Below are positions 50,396 through 59,960 of a DNA stretch of 64,000 nt, piece after piece (within the stretch, counting starts at the first letter, position 1; each line of letters opens with the position of its first letter). The notes beneath the pieces are model-generated. The model had not been told where the DNA came from, made no database searches, and was given only the letters and a program-made list of their open reading frames with translations. Source of the DNA: Planctobacterium marinum (lineage in GTDB: Bacteria > Pseudomonadota > Gammaproteobacteria > Enterobacterales > Alteromonadaceae); contig NZ_AP027272.1 in the NCBI RefSeq assembly GCF_036322805.1, forward strand, positions 3,100,001 through 3,164,000, read 5' to 3'. The position numbers and the translations under genes are program-made.

Positions 50396-52978
50396 TTAAG
50401 CTTTAGTGAAACTTAATTGATTATTCGCAACGTCCACCTTAATCTTATCGTCCTTTTTAAAGTCTCCGGACAATAATCGCTGTGCCAGTGGATTTTCGAT
50501 CTCTTGCTGAATAGCGCGTTTCAGTGGTCGAGCACCAAATACCGCATCAAAACCGGCTTCGGAAATCTTGCTTAACGCAGCATCCGTGACTTCTAAACTC
50601 ATCTCTTGTTCTTCCAGACGCTGACGCAAATGCTGCAACTGAATCGACGCAATAGATTTAATGTGAGATTGCCCAAGCGGATGGAATACCACCGTATCAT
50701 CAATACGATTGATAAACTCCGGTCTGAAATGCTCACCCACCACGTCCATCACGGTAGTTTTCATTTGCTCGTAATCTTTTTCCAGGTGTTGCTCCTGAAT
50801 AAGATCTGAGCCCAAGTTACTGGTCATTATCACCACGGTATTTTTAAAGTCTACCGTGCGGCCTTTACCATCGGTAAGTCGTCCGTCATCCAATAGTTGT
50901 AGCAAAATGTTGAATACATCTGGATGTGCTTTTTCTACTTCATCCAACAAGATCACTGAATAAGGTTTTCTTCTGACCGCCTCGGTTAAGTAACCGCCTT
51001 CATCGTATCCCACATAGCCCGGAGGAGCACCAACTAGTCGTGCTACGGAGTGTTTTTCCATAAATTCTGACATATCAATACGCACCATGGCGCTATCAGT
51101 ATCGAACATGAATTCCGCCAGCGCTTTACACAGCTCGGTTTTACCCACCCCCGTTGGGCCCAGGAACAAAAATGAACCTATTGGCCTGTTAGGATCCGAC
51201 AACCCGGCTCTTGAGCGGCGGATAGCATTCGACACCACGCCCACCGCCTGCTGTTGACCAATCACTCTGGAGTGGAGTTGCTCTTCCATTCGCAACAACT
51301 TGTCTTTCTCACCCTCCAGCATTTTATTCACCGGAATACCTGTCCAGCGTGAGAGCACATCAGCAATTTCAATGTCGGTGACTTTGTTGCGCAGCAGTGT
51401 AGCGTGCTGCTGTTTCTCAGACAGATTGGCAAAATCCAGTTTTTGTTCCAGCTCTGGAATACGCCCATATTGCAACTCAGACATGCGATTGAGATCTTGA
51501 GCACGACGTGCAATCTCCAAATCCAGTTTCGCTTGCTCAAGTTCTTGCTTAATATGCTGTGCTCCCTGCATGGCGACTTTTTCTGCCGACCAGACCTTCT
51601 CCAGTTCAGCCAGACTGTTCTCTAATTTTTCACGCTCTAGTTCCATGGCGGCCAAACGCTTAAAACTGGCCTCATCGGTTTCTTTAGACAGCGCCTGCTC
51701 TTCCAGTTTGTATTGGATGATCTTGCGCTCTAAGCGGTCCATATCTTCAGGTTTGGAATCGATTTGCAAACGGATACGTGACGCCGCTTCATCAATCAAA
51801 TCAATGGCTTTATCGGGTAATTGTCTATCACTAATGTAACGATGAGATAAGGCTGCCGCAGCAACGATAGCCGGATCAGTAATGTCCACCGAATGGTGCA
51901 ACTCATAGCGTTCTTTCAAACCACGCAATATAGCGATAGTGTCTTCTACGTTGGGCTCTTCCACCAAGACTTTCTGGAAACGACGTTCTAAGGCGGCGTC
52001 TTTTTCAATATATTTGCGGTATTCATCCAATGTAGTAGCACCTACACAGTGCAGTTCACCACGGGCCAAGGCGGGTTTTAACATGTTGCCGGCATCCATG
52101 GCACCCTCGCCACCTTTACCCGCGCCCACCATAGTGTGCAGTTCATCAATAAACAGAATGACACTGCCCTCTTCTTTGGCCAACTCGGATAACACCGCTT
52201 TTAAACGTTCTTCGAACTCACCGCGGTATTTGGCACCCGCCACCAGCGCGCCCATATCCAGTGAAAGTACTCGCTTGTGTTTCAAACCTTCAGGCACTTC
52301 GCCGTTAATTATGCGTTGCGCCAAACCCTCCACGATGGCAGTTTTACCCACACCAGGCTCACCGATAAGTACCGGGTTATTTTTAGTACGACGCTGCAAT
52401 ACCTGAATGGTTCTGCGGATCTCTTCATCGCGACCAATAACCGGATCCAGTTTACCCTGCTCGGCACGAAGGGTAAGATCAGTAGTATATTTTTCCAGCG
52501 CCTGACGCACATCTTCCGCGTTGGGATCAGTCACTTTCTGACCGCCGCGCAATTTCTCTATGGCTGCCTCAATGTTTTGTTCGGTTGCCCCTAACTTTCG
52601 TAGCAACTCGCCGAGCTTGCCAGGCTCTTTAGTGGCAGCCAGCACGAATATTTCTGAAGTGATGTAATCATCTTTGCGCTTTTGTGCCACTTTGTCGCAA
52701 AGATTCAAGGTAACCACAGCCTCTTTGGACAGCTGAACATCGCCGCCGATACCGGAGACCCGGGGTAATTTATCTAATGCCTCGGCCAATACCGAGCGTA
52801 AACTATTCACGTTTACACCTGCGGCTTCCATCAACAGTTTTACGGTACTGCCTTCCTGATTCATCAATGCCATCATGATGTGTACAGGCTCGATATATTG
52901 ATGGTCACGGCCTAGTGCCAAAGACTGGGCATCCGAGATGGCAATTTGAAATTTGCTGGTTAAGCGATCTAATCTCAT
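50396..52978 (-). CDS. clpB: Disaggregase chaperone ClpB
   Basis: ClpB is the Hsp100 hexameric ATPase that rescues aggregated proteins with DnaK. The ATG at 52978 ([16 protein letters not shown] site upstream) gives 860 residues; a TTG 12 bases earlier is also in frame. N-domain, AAA1 with Walker [10 protein letters not shown] near 208, the coiled-coil M-domain at about 405-525, AAA2 with GPTGVGKTE near 605 and SNLGSDLIQ are all present. It follows rluD and pgeF, as in many gammaproteobacteria. Confidence 0.98.
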   Translation of the reverse strand: MRLDRLTSKFQIAISDAQSLALGRDHQYIEPVHIMMALMNQEGSTVKLLMEAAGVNVNSLRSVLAEALDKLPRVSGIGGDVQLSKEAVVTLNLCDKVAQKRKDDYITSEIFVLAATKEPGKLGELLRKLGATEQNIEAAIEKLRGGQKVTDPNAEDVRQALEKYTTDLTLRAEQGKLDPVIGRDEEIRRTIQVLQRRTKNNPVLIGEPGVGKTAIVEGLAQRIINGEVPEGLKHKRVLSLDMGALVAGAKYRGEFEERLKAVLSELAKEEGSVILFIDELHTMVGAGKGGEGAMDAGNMLKPALARGELHCVGATTLDEYRKYIEKDAALERRFQKVLVEEPNVEDTIAILRGLKERYELHHSVDITDPAIVAAAALSHRYISDRQLPDKAIDLIDEAASRIRLQIDSKPEDMDRLERKIIQYKLEEQALSKETDEASFKRLAAMELEREKLENSLAELEKVWSAEKVAMQGAQHIKQELEQAKLDLEIARRAQDLNRMSELQYGRIPELEQKLDFANLSEKQQHATLLRNKVTDIEIADVLSRWTGIPVNKMLEGEKDKLLRMEEQLHSRVIGQQQAVGVVSNAIRRSRAGLSDPNRPIGSFLFLGPTGVGKTELCKALAEFMFDTDSAMVRIDMSEFMEKHSVARLVGAPPGYVGYDEGGYLTEAVRRKPYSVILLDEVEKAHPDVFNILLQLLDDGRLTDGKGRTVDFKNTVVIMTSNLGSDLIQEQHLEKDYEQMKTTVMDVVGEHFRPEFINRIDDTVVFHPLGQSHIKSIASIQLQHLRQRLEEQEMSLEVTDAALSKISEAGFDAVFGARPLKRAIQQEIENPLAQRLLSGDFKKDDKIKVDVANNQLSFTKA

Positions 52979-53079
52979 GCTTGCTTCCAAATAATACTAA
53001 CTACAAAACTAGATGGGTTTGCCAAGGGCAGATTCAAGAATAGATTTAAGTAAAATGAATAACAACGTTGAAAATAGGT

Positions 53080-53814
53080 TTATTCGATCCAGATCAAACT
53101 GGCCATGCGCCCAGTTTGACCATCACGTCGATAGCTAAAAAAGCGCTGCCTGTCGGACCAGGTGCACAAGTTAGATGAGAACACTTGTGTAACACCCAAT
53201 AAATTTAGCTTCATGGTAGCAATGGCGAAGATATCCGCCAGATATTTATCATTGGGTTGCGCTTTAAACGCTGAACTTTGCTTAGGGAATGCCGCGAGTA
53301 CATCACTACCCACTTCAAAAGCATCCGGACCAATAGCTGGGCCTAACCAAGCGATTACCTCTCCGTTTGATTGGATATGGGATCGGAGTTGCAATAAGCA
53401 TTGCTGAATAATATCGCCAGCTAATCCGCGCCAGCCACAATGCAAGGCAGCCACAAAAGAGCCTTGTTTATTGGTTAATAGTACCGGCAAACAATCAGCA
53501 GTCATTACCACACAGCTATGGTTTTTGAAAAAGGTAAAACTTCCATCTGCGGCAGTATTGTCATTGTCACCTACAATGGAGCCTTCACCGAATTTCACTA
53601 CCCGACAGCTATGAGTTTGTTGTAACCAAAGTCGTTTATTCGGTCCAGGAAGACTGGACCTGTTGGCAACAACCCGCTGCTCCTCGTCACCCACGTGCAG
53701 GCCAAGGTTTAACGAATCATATACGCCTGAACTGGTGCCCCCGCTGCGCAGTGTGGATATCGCTTTAACATGCGAAGGAGCGGTCCAGTCAGGTGTAATA
53801 AAATGTGCTGTCAC
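53080..53814 (-). CDS. pgeF: YfiH/PgeF family (laccase-domain) purine nucleoside phosphorylase-like enzyme
   Basis: A 244-residue protein. The family zinc ligands appear in LHVGDE, TADCLPVLL (Cys) and ALHCGWRGLAGDI (His). YfiH-like proteins act on purine nucleosides in several studies, and PgeF edits peptidoglycan precursors in E. coli. The start is GTG at 53814. It sits 19 bases after rluD, its usual neighbour. Confidence 0.92.
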   Translation of the reverse strand: MTAHFITPDWTAPSHVKAISTLRSGGTSSGVYDSLNLGLHVGDEEQRVVANRSSLPGPNKRLWLQQTHSCRVVKFGEGSIVGDNDNTAADGSFTFFKNHSCVVMTADCLPVLLTNKQGSFVAALHCGWRGLAGDIIQQCLLQLRSHIQSNGEVIAWLGPAIGPDAFEVGSDVLAAFPKQSSAFKAQPNDKYLADIFAIATMKLNLLGVTQVFSSNLCTWSDRQRFFSYRRDGQTGRMASLIWIE

Positions 53815-53833
53815 AGGTTATCTTCGATTAATA

Positions 53834-54787
53834 TTATGCAAACTCATCGTGGGCTTCGGTATCTTCACGAAGAGCCACTAATAATGCTTTAAGATCCTCG
53901 GGTAACGGTGCCTGCCAACTCATCCATTCGCCAGTCAATGGGTGGAACAAACCCAGTTGCACCGCGTGCAGTGCCTGGCGGCGAAAACTGCGTAAATGAT
54001 TCACTAATTCTTCGGTTGCACCTTTGGGTAGCTTTAAACCCATACCATAAAGTTGATCACCCACCAGGCTGTGTTTGATGTAATCCATGTGAACCCGGAT
54101 TTGGTGAGTTCGCCCGGTTTCCAGTTTCAAACGCAAATGAGTATGTTCACGGAAACGCTCAATTACACGGTAGTGAGTTGTCGCTTCTTTACCCGTTTCT
54201 TTAACCGCCATCGCCGTGCGTTTAGTACTGTGACGACCAATGGGTTTATCCACGGTGCCACCGCCTACCATACTACCGATACAAATAGCTTCGTATTCAC
54301 GGCTGATTTCTCTGGCCTGGAGTTGCGTTACTAGCTGGGTATGGGCCGCAATATTTTTTGCTACCACCATCAATCCCGTGGTGTCTTTGTCGAGTCGATG
54401 AACGATGCCTGCGCGCGGTACGACGGCGCTATCGGGATAGTGAAACAGCAAAGCATTAAGCAAGGTTCCCGACTGATTACCCGCACCGGGATGCACCACC
54501 AGACCCACAGGTTTATTGACAATGATGATGTCGTCGTCTTCATAGACAATATCGATGGCGATATCTTCCGGTTGATAACCCACTTCGTCTTCCACCTGGG
54601 CTTCTAATTCCAGCACCTCAATGCCTTTCATTTTGTGACGCGGCGTGGTGACTACTTCGCCATCAACTTTGACATTGCCTTCCAATATCCAGTTTTTTAA
54701 GCGGGACCGAGAGAAATCGTCAAAACATTCAGCCAGACATTGATCTAAACGCATACCGGCATGTTCAAGCTCCAGTTCTGCACTCAT
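53834..54787 (-). CDS. rluD: 23S rRNA pseudouridine(1911/1915/1917) synthase RluD
   Basis: RluD makes three pseudouridines in helix 69 of 23S rRNA. The protein has 317 residues from the ATG at 54787. An S4 domain (about 8-60, MRLDQCLAECFDDFSRSRLKNWI) precedes the catalytic domain with HRLDKDTTGLMVVAK near 133, whose Asp is the catalytic residue, and TGRTHQIRVH. It is divergent from bamD, the classic layout. Confidence 0.97.
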   Translation of the reverse strand: MSAELELEHAGMRLDQCLAECFDDFSRSRLKNWILEGNVKVDGEVVTTPRHKMKGIEVLELEAQVEDEVGYQPEDIAIDIVYEDDDIIIVNKPVGLVVHPGAGNQSGTLLNALLFHYPDSAVVPRAGIVHRLDKDTTGLMVVAKNIAAHTQLVTQLQAREISREYEAICIGSMVGGGTVDKPIGRHSTKRTAMAVKETGKEATTHYRVIERFREHTHLRLKLETGRTHQIRVHMDYIKHSLVGDQLYGMGLKLPKGATEELVNHLRSFRRQALHAVQLGLFHPLTGEWMSWQAPLPEDLKALLVALREDTEAHDEFA

Positions 54788-54988
54788 TGAAACAACTTGC
54801 AAAGGAAATCCTAATAAATTCGTAGAGGCTGAAAACGCTGTTGTGCTTCAGCTTTGGTTCAAATAATTACAGATATGGTAACAGAATTCGGAACTTTTAT
54901 AGCAGTTAATTGTTCTTATCAGCTCTGGAATCAGATAGTATTGCGCATCGAAAGATGTATAGATGAACACAACAAGATTAGAATTTCT

Positions 54989-55756
54989 ATGATACGAACA
55001 AAAACCACCCGCATTCTGCTTTCTATCACTTTGGCAGCCTTAATAAGTGCTTGTTCATCCTCGCCTGATGATGAGGACCTGGTGTTAGCGAACAAAGGTG
55101 CAGAGAGCCTATACGAAGACGCTAAAAATGCGATGAAGATAGGCAATTACAGCAATGCTGCAACGATTTTGAGTGCGCTGGATTCAAGATACCCGTTTGG
55201 CCCTTATTCCAATCAAGTACAATTAGACTTGATCTACTCCTATTACAAATCCGGTAAATACGATGAGGCACTTGCCACCATCGACAGGTTTACCCGACTC
55301 AATCCCAACCACTCAGATGTGGATTACGCCTATTACATGCGCGGCCTGGTAAACATGGAATTCGATAAGAATTTCTTCCAGGATTTCTTTGACATGGATC
55401 GTGCCGATCGTGACACCACTAAAGCCAAAGAAGCATTCAAAGATTTTGAAAACCTGATTGGTAAGTTCCCGGAAAGTAAATACGCCGCTGACGCCAAAAA
55501 ACGCATGGTGTTTATCAAAGATAGACTGGCCCGCTACGAAATCGCGATTGCCCGTTACTACATCAAGCGCGAGGCCTACATAGCCGCCGCCAACCGCGGC
55601 CAATACGTATTGGAATACTTCTCTGATACCGTGCACGTACAAGAAGCGCTGGAAATTATGGTGGAGTGTTACGACTCATTGGGATTGGATGAACTCAAAA
55701 ACAACGCCCTTGAAACGCTGCGCATTAACTACCCCAACAGCGACGTGCTGGGTTAA
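54989..55756 (+). CDS. bamD: Outer-membrane assembly lipoprotein BamD
   Basis: BamD is an essential lipoprotein of the BAM complex. The ATG at 54989 gives 255 residues with a lipoprotein signal, lipobox LISACSS with Cys near 19. Tetratricopeptide-like repeats follow: ESLYEDAKNAMKIGNYSNAATILSAL and NQVQLDLIYSYYKSGKYDEALATIDRF. A longer frame from 54854 adds 45 residues that would precede the signal peptide, so it is rejected. It is divergent from rluD. Confidence 0.96.
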   Translation: MIRTKTTRILLSITLAALISACSSSPDDEDLVLANKGAESLYEDAKNAMKIGNYSNAATILSALDSRYPFGPYSNQVQLDLIYSYYKSGKYDEALATIDRFTRLNPNHSDVDYAYYMRGLVNMEFDKNFFQDFFDMDRADRDTTKAKEAFKDFENLIGKFPESKYAADAKKRMVFIKDRLARYEIAIARYYIKREAYIAAANRGQYVLEYFSDTVHVQEALEIMVECYDSLGLDELKNNALETLRINYPNSDVLG

Positions 55757-55776
55757 GTTAAACAGCTTTATAAAGA

Positions 55777-55798
55777 AACGCGCTCCGGCGCGTTTTTT
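55777..55798 (+). terminator. bamD terminator
   Basis: Stem AACGCGC/GCGCGTT around loop TCCG, followed by a T-run. Confidence 0.9.
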
Positions 55799-55884
55799 GT
55801 ATCTGTTATTAGCCGTAACACCGGCATTCCTTATTTCTACGTTAATTGAAGGTGAGTGCACAACATCTAATTTCGTTTTCTGAT

Positions 55885-56100
55885 GTTATTTCTTCGAAGG
55901 GGAGATCCCCTTCAACCCCCTTTTGGCCCGGACGCGAGACAACATAAGCTTCAAGGCCAGAACCAGAAGACCGTCAATGATAGCGCATCCCTGCCCTTGC
56001 ATTGACTTGGGCAACATCCCTGTTGCCAATCTTCTGGTTTTTCCTGCCCTCTCAGCTTATCTCGCGAAAGGGCCAGTTTTGTCCGAGCTTTGAATTTACA
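55885..56100. repeat. Structured repeat, left copy (inverted relative to 57150-57365)
   Basis: This segment aligns along its length with the reverse complement of 57150-57365: both share acccccttttt/ttggc, cgcgag.caacataag, the paired region and cttatctcgcg. An internal stem AACCAGAAGA (55961-55970)/TCTTCTGGTT (56030-56039) encloses a small hairpin GGCAACATCCCTGTTGCC (56009-56026). No gene lies in the 464 bases between bamD and the DUF3800 stop. Confidence 0.75.
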
Positions 56101-56220
56101 TACGAGCATAAAAATCAAAAGTTTTTTATTGCTAATGCGAAAATTGAAACACCTAGGTCAGCATCGGCTCCCTTCCAAAGAGAAAATGGTCACACAAAAA
56201 TTCGTCTACTCAGATTGCCC

Positions 56221-57024
56221 CTATTTTTGTCTTCTAGGCTTCATAGGAAGTGGATATTTTAAATTGATATTTTTTGTGTGGATTTCTCGTTTCTCATGCC
56301 TGATATCATGAAAATACCAAATATTAAATTTTCTCTCATGATGCCAAGTGTCGTGCTTTAAATTGTCCCAACCTAAGTATGATGCGATGTGATTAGCCAT
56401 ATCACGTTTTCTGTCCGAGGTTACTTTACCCTGAAAAGCACTCATCACAGCTCCCAAAAGAAAATCCGCTAGTTGAATCTGTTGAGAATCTTTAGAGTCC
56501 TTGGTAACAACAGACTGAATCAATGCATCTCCGCCAAGCTCTTGCTTTAAGATATTATTTGCAATTTTGTGAAATGCTTCATCGGCCTTGTTATATCTAG
56601 ACGGAAGCGGATCAACTTCAACCCTGAATTCAGACGGCTGATTGGGATGTGCTTTTTTTACCGTTTTAATCTTCGAAGAAATTAAAGTTGTGAAGTGTTT
56701 TCGCATTGCCAGATCATAATCTCCATCATGAAAGGATTTATCTACCAAACCTTTGCGAATTACTATGCAATGGAAAGCTAACCAAGCATGCTTAAAGAAT
56801 ACATCTGCAAGCTCTTTGTAAAACGAAACATTGTTTTTTTGATGAGCACGTTGCCATTTTATTTCATTTGTATATCCGTGCTTTTCTCTAAGATTCCGAA
56901 TTATCCGAACAAAGTCACCACGGCGTTGATATTTCATCCAAAGCGATCCAAACCCGTAGTAAACTTGGCCATCTATTCCAGATTCATCGCAGGCTATATG
57001 CCATATTAGTTTACCTTTTTTCAT
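56221..57024 (-). CDS. DUF3800 domain protein
   Basis: A 267-residue protein of the DUF3800 family: N-terminal ACDESG motif (Asp13, Glu14) and the C-terminal QIQLADFLLGA near 190, where the acidic residue recurs. The family has an RNase H-like fold and is thought to be nuclease-like, with unknown role, and is common in variable and defence-associated regions. Codons are A+T-richer than in neighbours such as bamD. It is a single gene bracketed by inverted copies of a structured repeat. The ATG at 57024 has no very strong ribosome site. Confidence 0.82.
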   Translation of the reverse strand: MKKGKLIWHIACDESGIDGQVYYGFGSLWMKYQRRGDFVRIIRNLREKHGYTNEIKWQRAHQKNNVSFYKELADVFFKHAWLAFHCIVIRKGLVDKSFHDGDYDLAMRKHFTTLISSKIKTVKKAHPNQPSEFRVEVDPLPSRYNKADEAFHKIANNILKQELGGDALIQSVVTKDSKDSQQIQLADFLLGAVMSAFQGKVTSDRKRDMANHIASYLGWDNLKHDTWHHERKFNIWYFHDIRHEKREIHTKNINLKYPLPMKPRRQK

Positions 57025-57149
57025 GTGAATTTCCCTCCACCAACATGGCTAAATTAAACAGGTTAAAAAATTTATCAAGTTTAATTTTTAGTCAAACTCT
57101 TTGCAGAAGAGTCAGCTTTCTTTGTTTCGCTCTCAATTTTCCTCTGGTG

Positions 57150-57365
57150 GTAGTTCGAAGTCCGTTGCATCTTGCCCATGCGCGAGATAAGTCGAAAGTG
57201 AAGATAAAACCTGAAAGAGGGACTACAGGGATGTTGTCTCAGGCAATGCTGGCGCAGGGACGCGCCATCATTGTCGGTCTTTCAGGTTCTTCAATTGCGA
57301 CTTATGTTGCCTCGCGCTCTAGGCAAAAAGGGGGTTTTAGGGGGGCTCCCCTAAGAAAGAAATAT
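57150..57365. repeat. Structured repeat, right copy
   Basis: Stem AACCTGAAAGA (57208-57218)/TCTTTCAGGTT (57278-57288) encloses two hairpins: GACTACAGGGATGTTGTC (57221-57238) and GGCGCAGGGACGCGCC (57251-57266). It is the inverted counterpart of 55885-56100; the stem sequence differs from the left copy but pairing is kept. A 119-codon open frame across it is not credible as a gene. Confidence 0.75.
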
Positions 57366-57428
57366 ATTGGAACACTGAAGGTTGATGTTCTTCAATATGA
57401 CTAAAAGACTCGTTGCCTTTGATATCTT

Positions 57429-57446
57429 GTCGACATGAATGTCGAC
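57429..57446. repeat. REP-like palindrome GTCGACAT-GA-ATGTCGAC followed by CTACA
   Basis: A second version of the palindrome at 39781. The stem differs (GACAT against GAGAT) yet stays fully paired. A half site CGACCTACAGG lies at 57881-57891. Confidence 0.75.
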
Positions 57447-57530
57447 CTACAAAACCATGCTCAATATGACGAGATTCGCATAAAAAGAAAATTCCAGATT
57501 ATAAAAGGGTAATTAATCTTACCAACCCAG

Positions 57531-57720
57531 AGTTCGAAGTCCGTGCGTATCTTGCCTATGCGCGAGATAAGTCGAAAGTGAATAACCCCCCATTGCCCCT
57601 CATGAAGCGCCATTGAAAAACGTTAAGCAAGTTTCCGGTGATTTTCAGGGACGAAAATCAAGTCACGTCTAAGCATGGACGCGCATCGTGACGACGGAAA
57701 CTTGCAGTTTTTCAATGGAT
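57531..57720. repeat. Structured repeat, third, variant copy
   Basis: The first 52 bases (57531-57582) repeat 57152-57202 almost exactly. Then a long stem, 57610-57637 with 57695-57718 (CCATTGAAAAACG and GCAAGTTTCCG arms), encloses a perfect hairpin TGATTTTC-AGGGAC-GAAAATCA (57639-57660) and GTCACG...CGTGAC (57662-57692). The loop motif CAGGGACG is shared with the right copy. The wider stretch 57405-57963 has no credible gene; it also holds a TTTCTTTTT/AAAAAGAAA hairpin at 57759-57779. Confidence 0.75.
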
Positions 57721-57925
57721 TAAGCGTAATGCGGGGAGCCTTTTTCTTTCGCATACGGTTTCTTTTTAGCAAAAAGAAATGGTATGTGGACCAAAGGGAT
57801 TTGGTTCAGAAAAGCCATGGATGGCTTCTGTCAGGTTGCATTGAAGTCAAAATAGATATGGGAATTCAAAGCAAAAAGTTCGACCTACAGGCAAGTTAAG
57901 TACGGTATCAAAACCAGAACGGTTT

Positions 57926-57961
57926 TAGAAAAAGCCAGCCGCTTACAACAAAAAGCGGCTT
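57926..57961 (-). terminator. Terminator of the sigma/ChrR operon
   Basis: On the minus strand AGCCGCTT and AAGCGGCT pair around an 8-base loop and are followed by GGCTTTTTCT. Confidence 0.8.
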
Positions 57962-57963
57962 GT

Positions 57964-58632
57964 TTATTTAAAAAATAAATGACTAAAGGGATTGAGCAGG
58001 CGCGCAAGTCCTGAAGTAAAGTACAACGGCTCATCTACGTAACTGAATACCAAACAGCCGTCTTCGTGAGTAGCCACGGGCGTATGGGTATTACTGCTAT
58101 CCATCAGGATAAAATCACCGGTGTCGTAACATCGTTGTCCGTCTTGGAATTCACCATTGATCACCAAGGTTAACTCATTACCTCTGTGAGTATGCTCAGG
58201 CACACTACCGCCTGGTTCCATGAAAATAAAATGGCCTTTGCCCATTTCTCCCAGATCTACAGGTGCTTGCCATAACTTACCCACCAGTCTCGACCAGGAA
58301 TCAGTTTTACTGGCAAATCGGCGCAAAGCTCTGGGCAATTCAAACCTGCGACCTTCCAACTCAAGATAGCTTGTTTGTGATTGTTCTTTTTCTTCCGATG
58401 CAGTGCTCAAATCCATGATGTCGTTCATCATCAGGTTCAAGCTACTATCCATCGTCACATGGGCATCGTTACTTAGATGTTCATGGGATAACTCTTCACT
58501 AATGGCTTCAACTTCTTTTTGGCAAAATGGACACATATCTACATGAGCAGACATCACCAGTGACCAGGCAGGATCGGCTTCACCAGATACAAATTTAACC
58601 AGTTGTTCGTGTTCAGGATGGTATTTAATCAT
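57964..58632 (-). CDS. chrR: ChrR-type zinc anti-sigma factor with cupin domain
   Basis: A 222-residue anti-sigma factor. The N-terminal zinc anti-sigma domain has His30, Cys34 and Cys37 (SAHVDMCPFC). A C-terminal cupin domain contains EHTHRGNELTLVINGEFQDG near 145-165 and DSSNTHTP near 180. In Rhodobacter, ChrR releases its sigma factor in response to singlet oxygen or organic hydroperoxides. It overlaps the end of the sigma gene by 8 bases. Confidence 0.9.
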   Translation of the reverse strand: MIKYHPEHEQLVKFVSGEADPAWSLVMSAHVDMCPFCQKEVEAISEELSHEHLSNDAHVTMDSSLNLMMNDIMDLSTASEEKEQSQTSYLELEGRRFELPRALRRFASKTDSWSRLVGKLWQAPVDLGEMGKGHFIFMEPGGSVPEHTHRGNELTLVINGEFQDGQRCYDTGDFILMDSSNTHTPVATHEDGCLVFSYVDEPLYFTSGLARLLNPFSHLFFK

Positions 58633-59239
58633 TTTCCTTTAACAACTCTCTTAATCTTTGCAAGGCCAAACGGGTTCTTGATTTGACGGTTCCCAAGGGA
58701 ATGTCCAACTCATCGGCCACTTCTTGCTGCGATTTACCCTTTACGTAAATCGCCTCTATAACGACTTGCTGCTTGACGGGCAGCTTGTCCAAAAATTCGC
58801 CCACCTGATTCAGCGTGGTTTGTTCTTCCAAATCGGCTTCATTGGGATCAGCAGTTTGCTCAAATAACACAGGCCATAAATCTTCAGAGCAGATATCTTC
58901 TTTGCGATTTTGTTGCTTGCGCAGCATGTCGAAGCGAATATTTCTCGCGATGGTGAAAATCCAGGTAGAGGGCGAACCCTTTTCGTAATTGAACAAATGA
59001 GCTTTTTGCCAAACGTTTGCCATTGTATCCTGCACCAGCTCCATTGCTAGTGCATCATTACCTATCTGGCGTAAAGCGTAAGATTTAACTCTGGGCGCAA
59101 AAAAACTGAACAATCTCGAGAACGAAACTCGACATCGTTGTTCAGCGATCTTTCGGAGATACTCTGACATTTCGTCAGCACATTCCTTGGGTTCCCGAAC
59201 TCGACTCTGCTCTTCTGTCACCGTCATTCCAACCAGCAT
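58625..59239 (-). CDS. ECF sigma factor of the ChrR-linked type (ECF11-like)
   Basis: A protein of 204 residues from the ATG at 59239, which follows AAGGTGAAAGGT; other in-frame starts lie at 59248 (GTG) and 59227. Region 2 shows MELVQDTMANVWQKAHLFNYEKGSPSTWIF and ARNIRFDMLRKQQN; region 4 shows LPVKQQVVIEAIYVKGKSQQEVADELDIPLGTVKSR. It pairs with chrR, so it probably responds to singlet oxygen or related stress. A promoter motif shared with the 60013 operon suggests autoregulation and its regulon. Confidence 0.92.
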   Translation of the reverse strand: MLVGMTVTEEQSRVREPKECADEMSEYLRKIAEQRCRVSFSRLFSFFAPRVKSYALRQIGNDALAMELVQDTMANVWQKAHLFNYEKGSPSTWIFTIARNIRFDMLRKQQNRKEDICSEDLWPVLFEQTADPNEADLEEQTTLNQVGEFLDKLPVKQQVVIEAIYVKGKSQQEVADELDIPLGTVKSRTRLALQRLRELLKEND

Positions 59240-59270
59240 ACCTTTCACCTTTTACTGAGCTTAGACAAAT

Positions 59271-59297
59271 TTACGTACGCTTTCGATAAAAAGATCA
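59271..59297 (-). promoter_or_regulatory. Candidate ECF promoter of the sigma/ChrR operon
   Basis: On the minus strand TGATCT (59292-59297), 16-base spacer, CGTAA (59271-59275), about 30 bases upstream of the start codon. The same arrangement occurs at 59961-59987 upstream of the SnoaL-like gene. Confidence 0.65.
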
Positions 59298-59311
59298 ACT
59301 TTCGCTGAAAA

Positions 59312-59893
59312 TTACTCAATTAACGAAGCAAGAAAATCCACCACCACTTTGGGATCTTCTTGTTCGAGCAATTGCTGTTTGTCTGCGGCCTTAATGGGTA
59401 ACAGCTCCAGCCAGCGATATACCACCCACGACATATCAGAAACAGGCGGTTCACTGTACAACGCGTGCAACTCTGGGTAGCTGGCAATGATTTGTACGAG
59501 TCTTTCCTGCAATGCAGTGGCTTCACAATCGGGGAAGGTTTCGGCGTGCCAGGCGTCTATTCTATGCACGTTACCCACCCGCAACTCATCGTGCTCAGTT
59601 TCAATACTGTCGATACTGAACAGAAACTCCCCTTCCACTGTAATCCCTAACAGGCCATCGTCCAACATATCAAAGTCGATGACTTTGGCATAAGTTCCGA
59701 CGGGATAAATGTGTTGATTTAACTCTTTATCGCCTTTGGAATTAAGCATACAAACCCCAAACCCCTGTTGAGCTTTTAATGATTCTTTCACCATGCGCAC
59801 ATAACGAGGCTCAAAAATTCTAAGCGACATTTTCCCGCCCGGCAGCAAATGTGCAGACAGCGGAAATAAAGGAGTTTGAAACGTTACTGACAA
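59312..59893 (-). CDS. LON substrate-binding (N-terminal) domain protein
   Basis: A 193-residue protein consisting of the Lon N-terminal domain only: LFPLSAHLLPGGKMSLRIFEPRYVRMVKE at the start, then GFGVCMLN and VGTYAKVIDFDMLDDGLLGITVEGEFLF. There is no ATPase or protease part. Such stand-alone proteins are common and of unknown role. The start is TTG at 59893 with CTGGAG 8 bases upstream. It lies between the sigma operon and the divergent SnoaL-like operon. Confidence 0.85.
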   Translation of the reverse strand: MSVTFQTPLFPLSAHLLPGGKMSLRIFEPRYVRMVKESLKAQQGFGVCMLNSKGDKELNQHIYPVGTYAKVIDFDMLDDGLLGITVEGEFLFSIDSIETEHDELRVGNVHRIDAWHAETFPDCEATALQERLVQIIASYPELHALYSEPPVSDMSWVVYRWLELLPIKAADKQQLLEQEDPKVVVDFLASLIE

Positions 59894-59960
59894 ATTTGTA
59901 ATCTCCAGAAAATTCAGGGCTTATATAATGTACTTATACTGCGCAGATATGGATTAACTT

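Noticed and set aside
51939-52406. 155-codon open frame on the plus strand
   Set aside because: Antisense shadow of clpB.
54854-54988. N-terminal extension of bamD
   Set aside because: It would place 45 residues before the lipoprotein signal peptide; the start at 54989 restores normal architecture.
57045-57404. 119-codon open frame overlapping the right structured repeat
   Set aside because: Its second half is translated repeat sequence and the related left copy has a stop in the matching frame. No good ribosome site.
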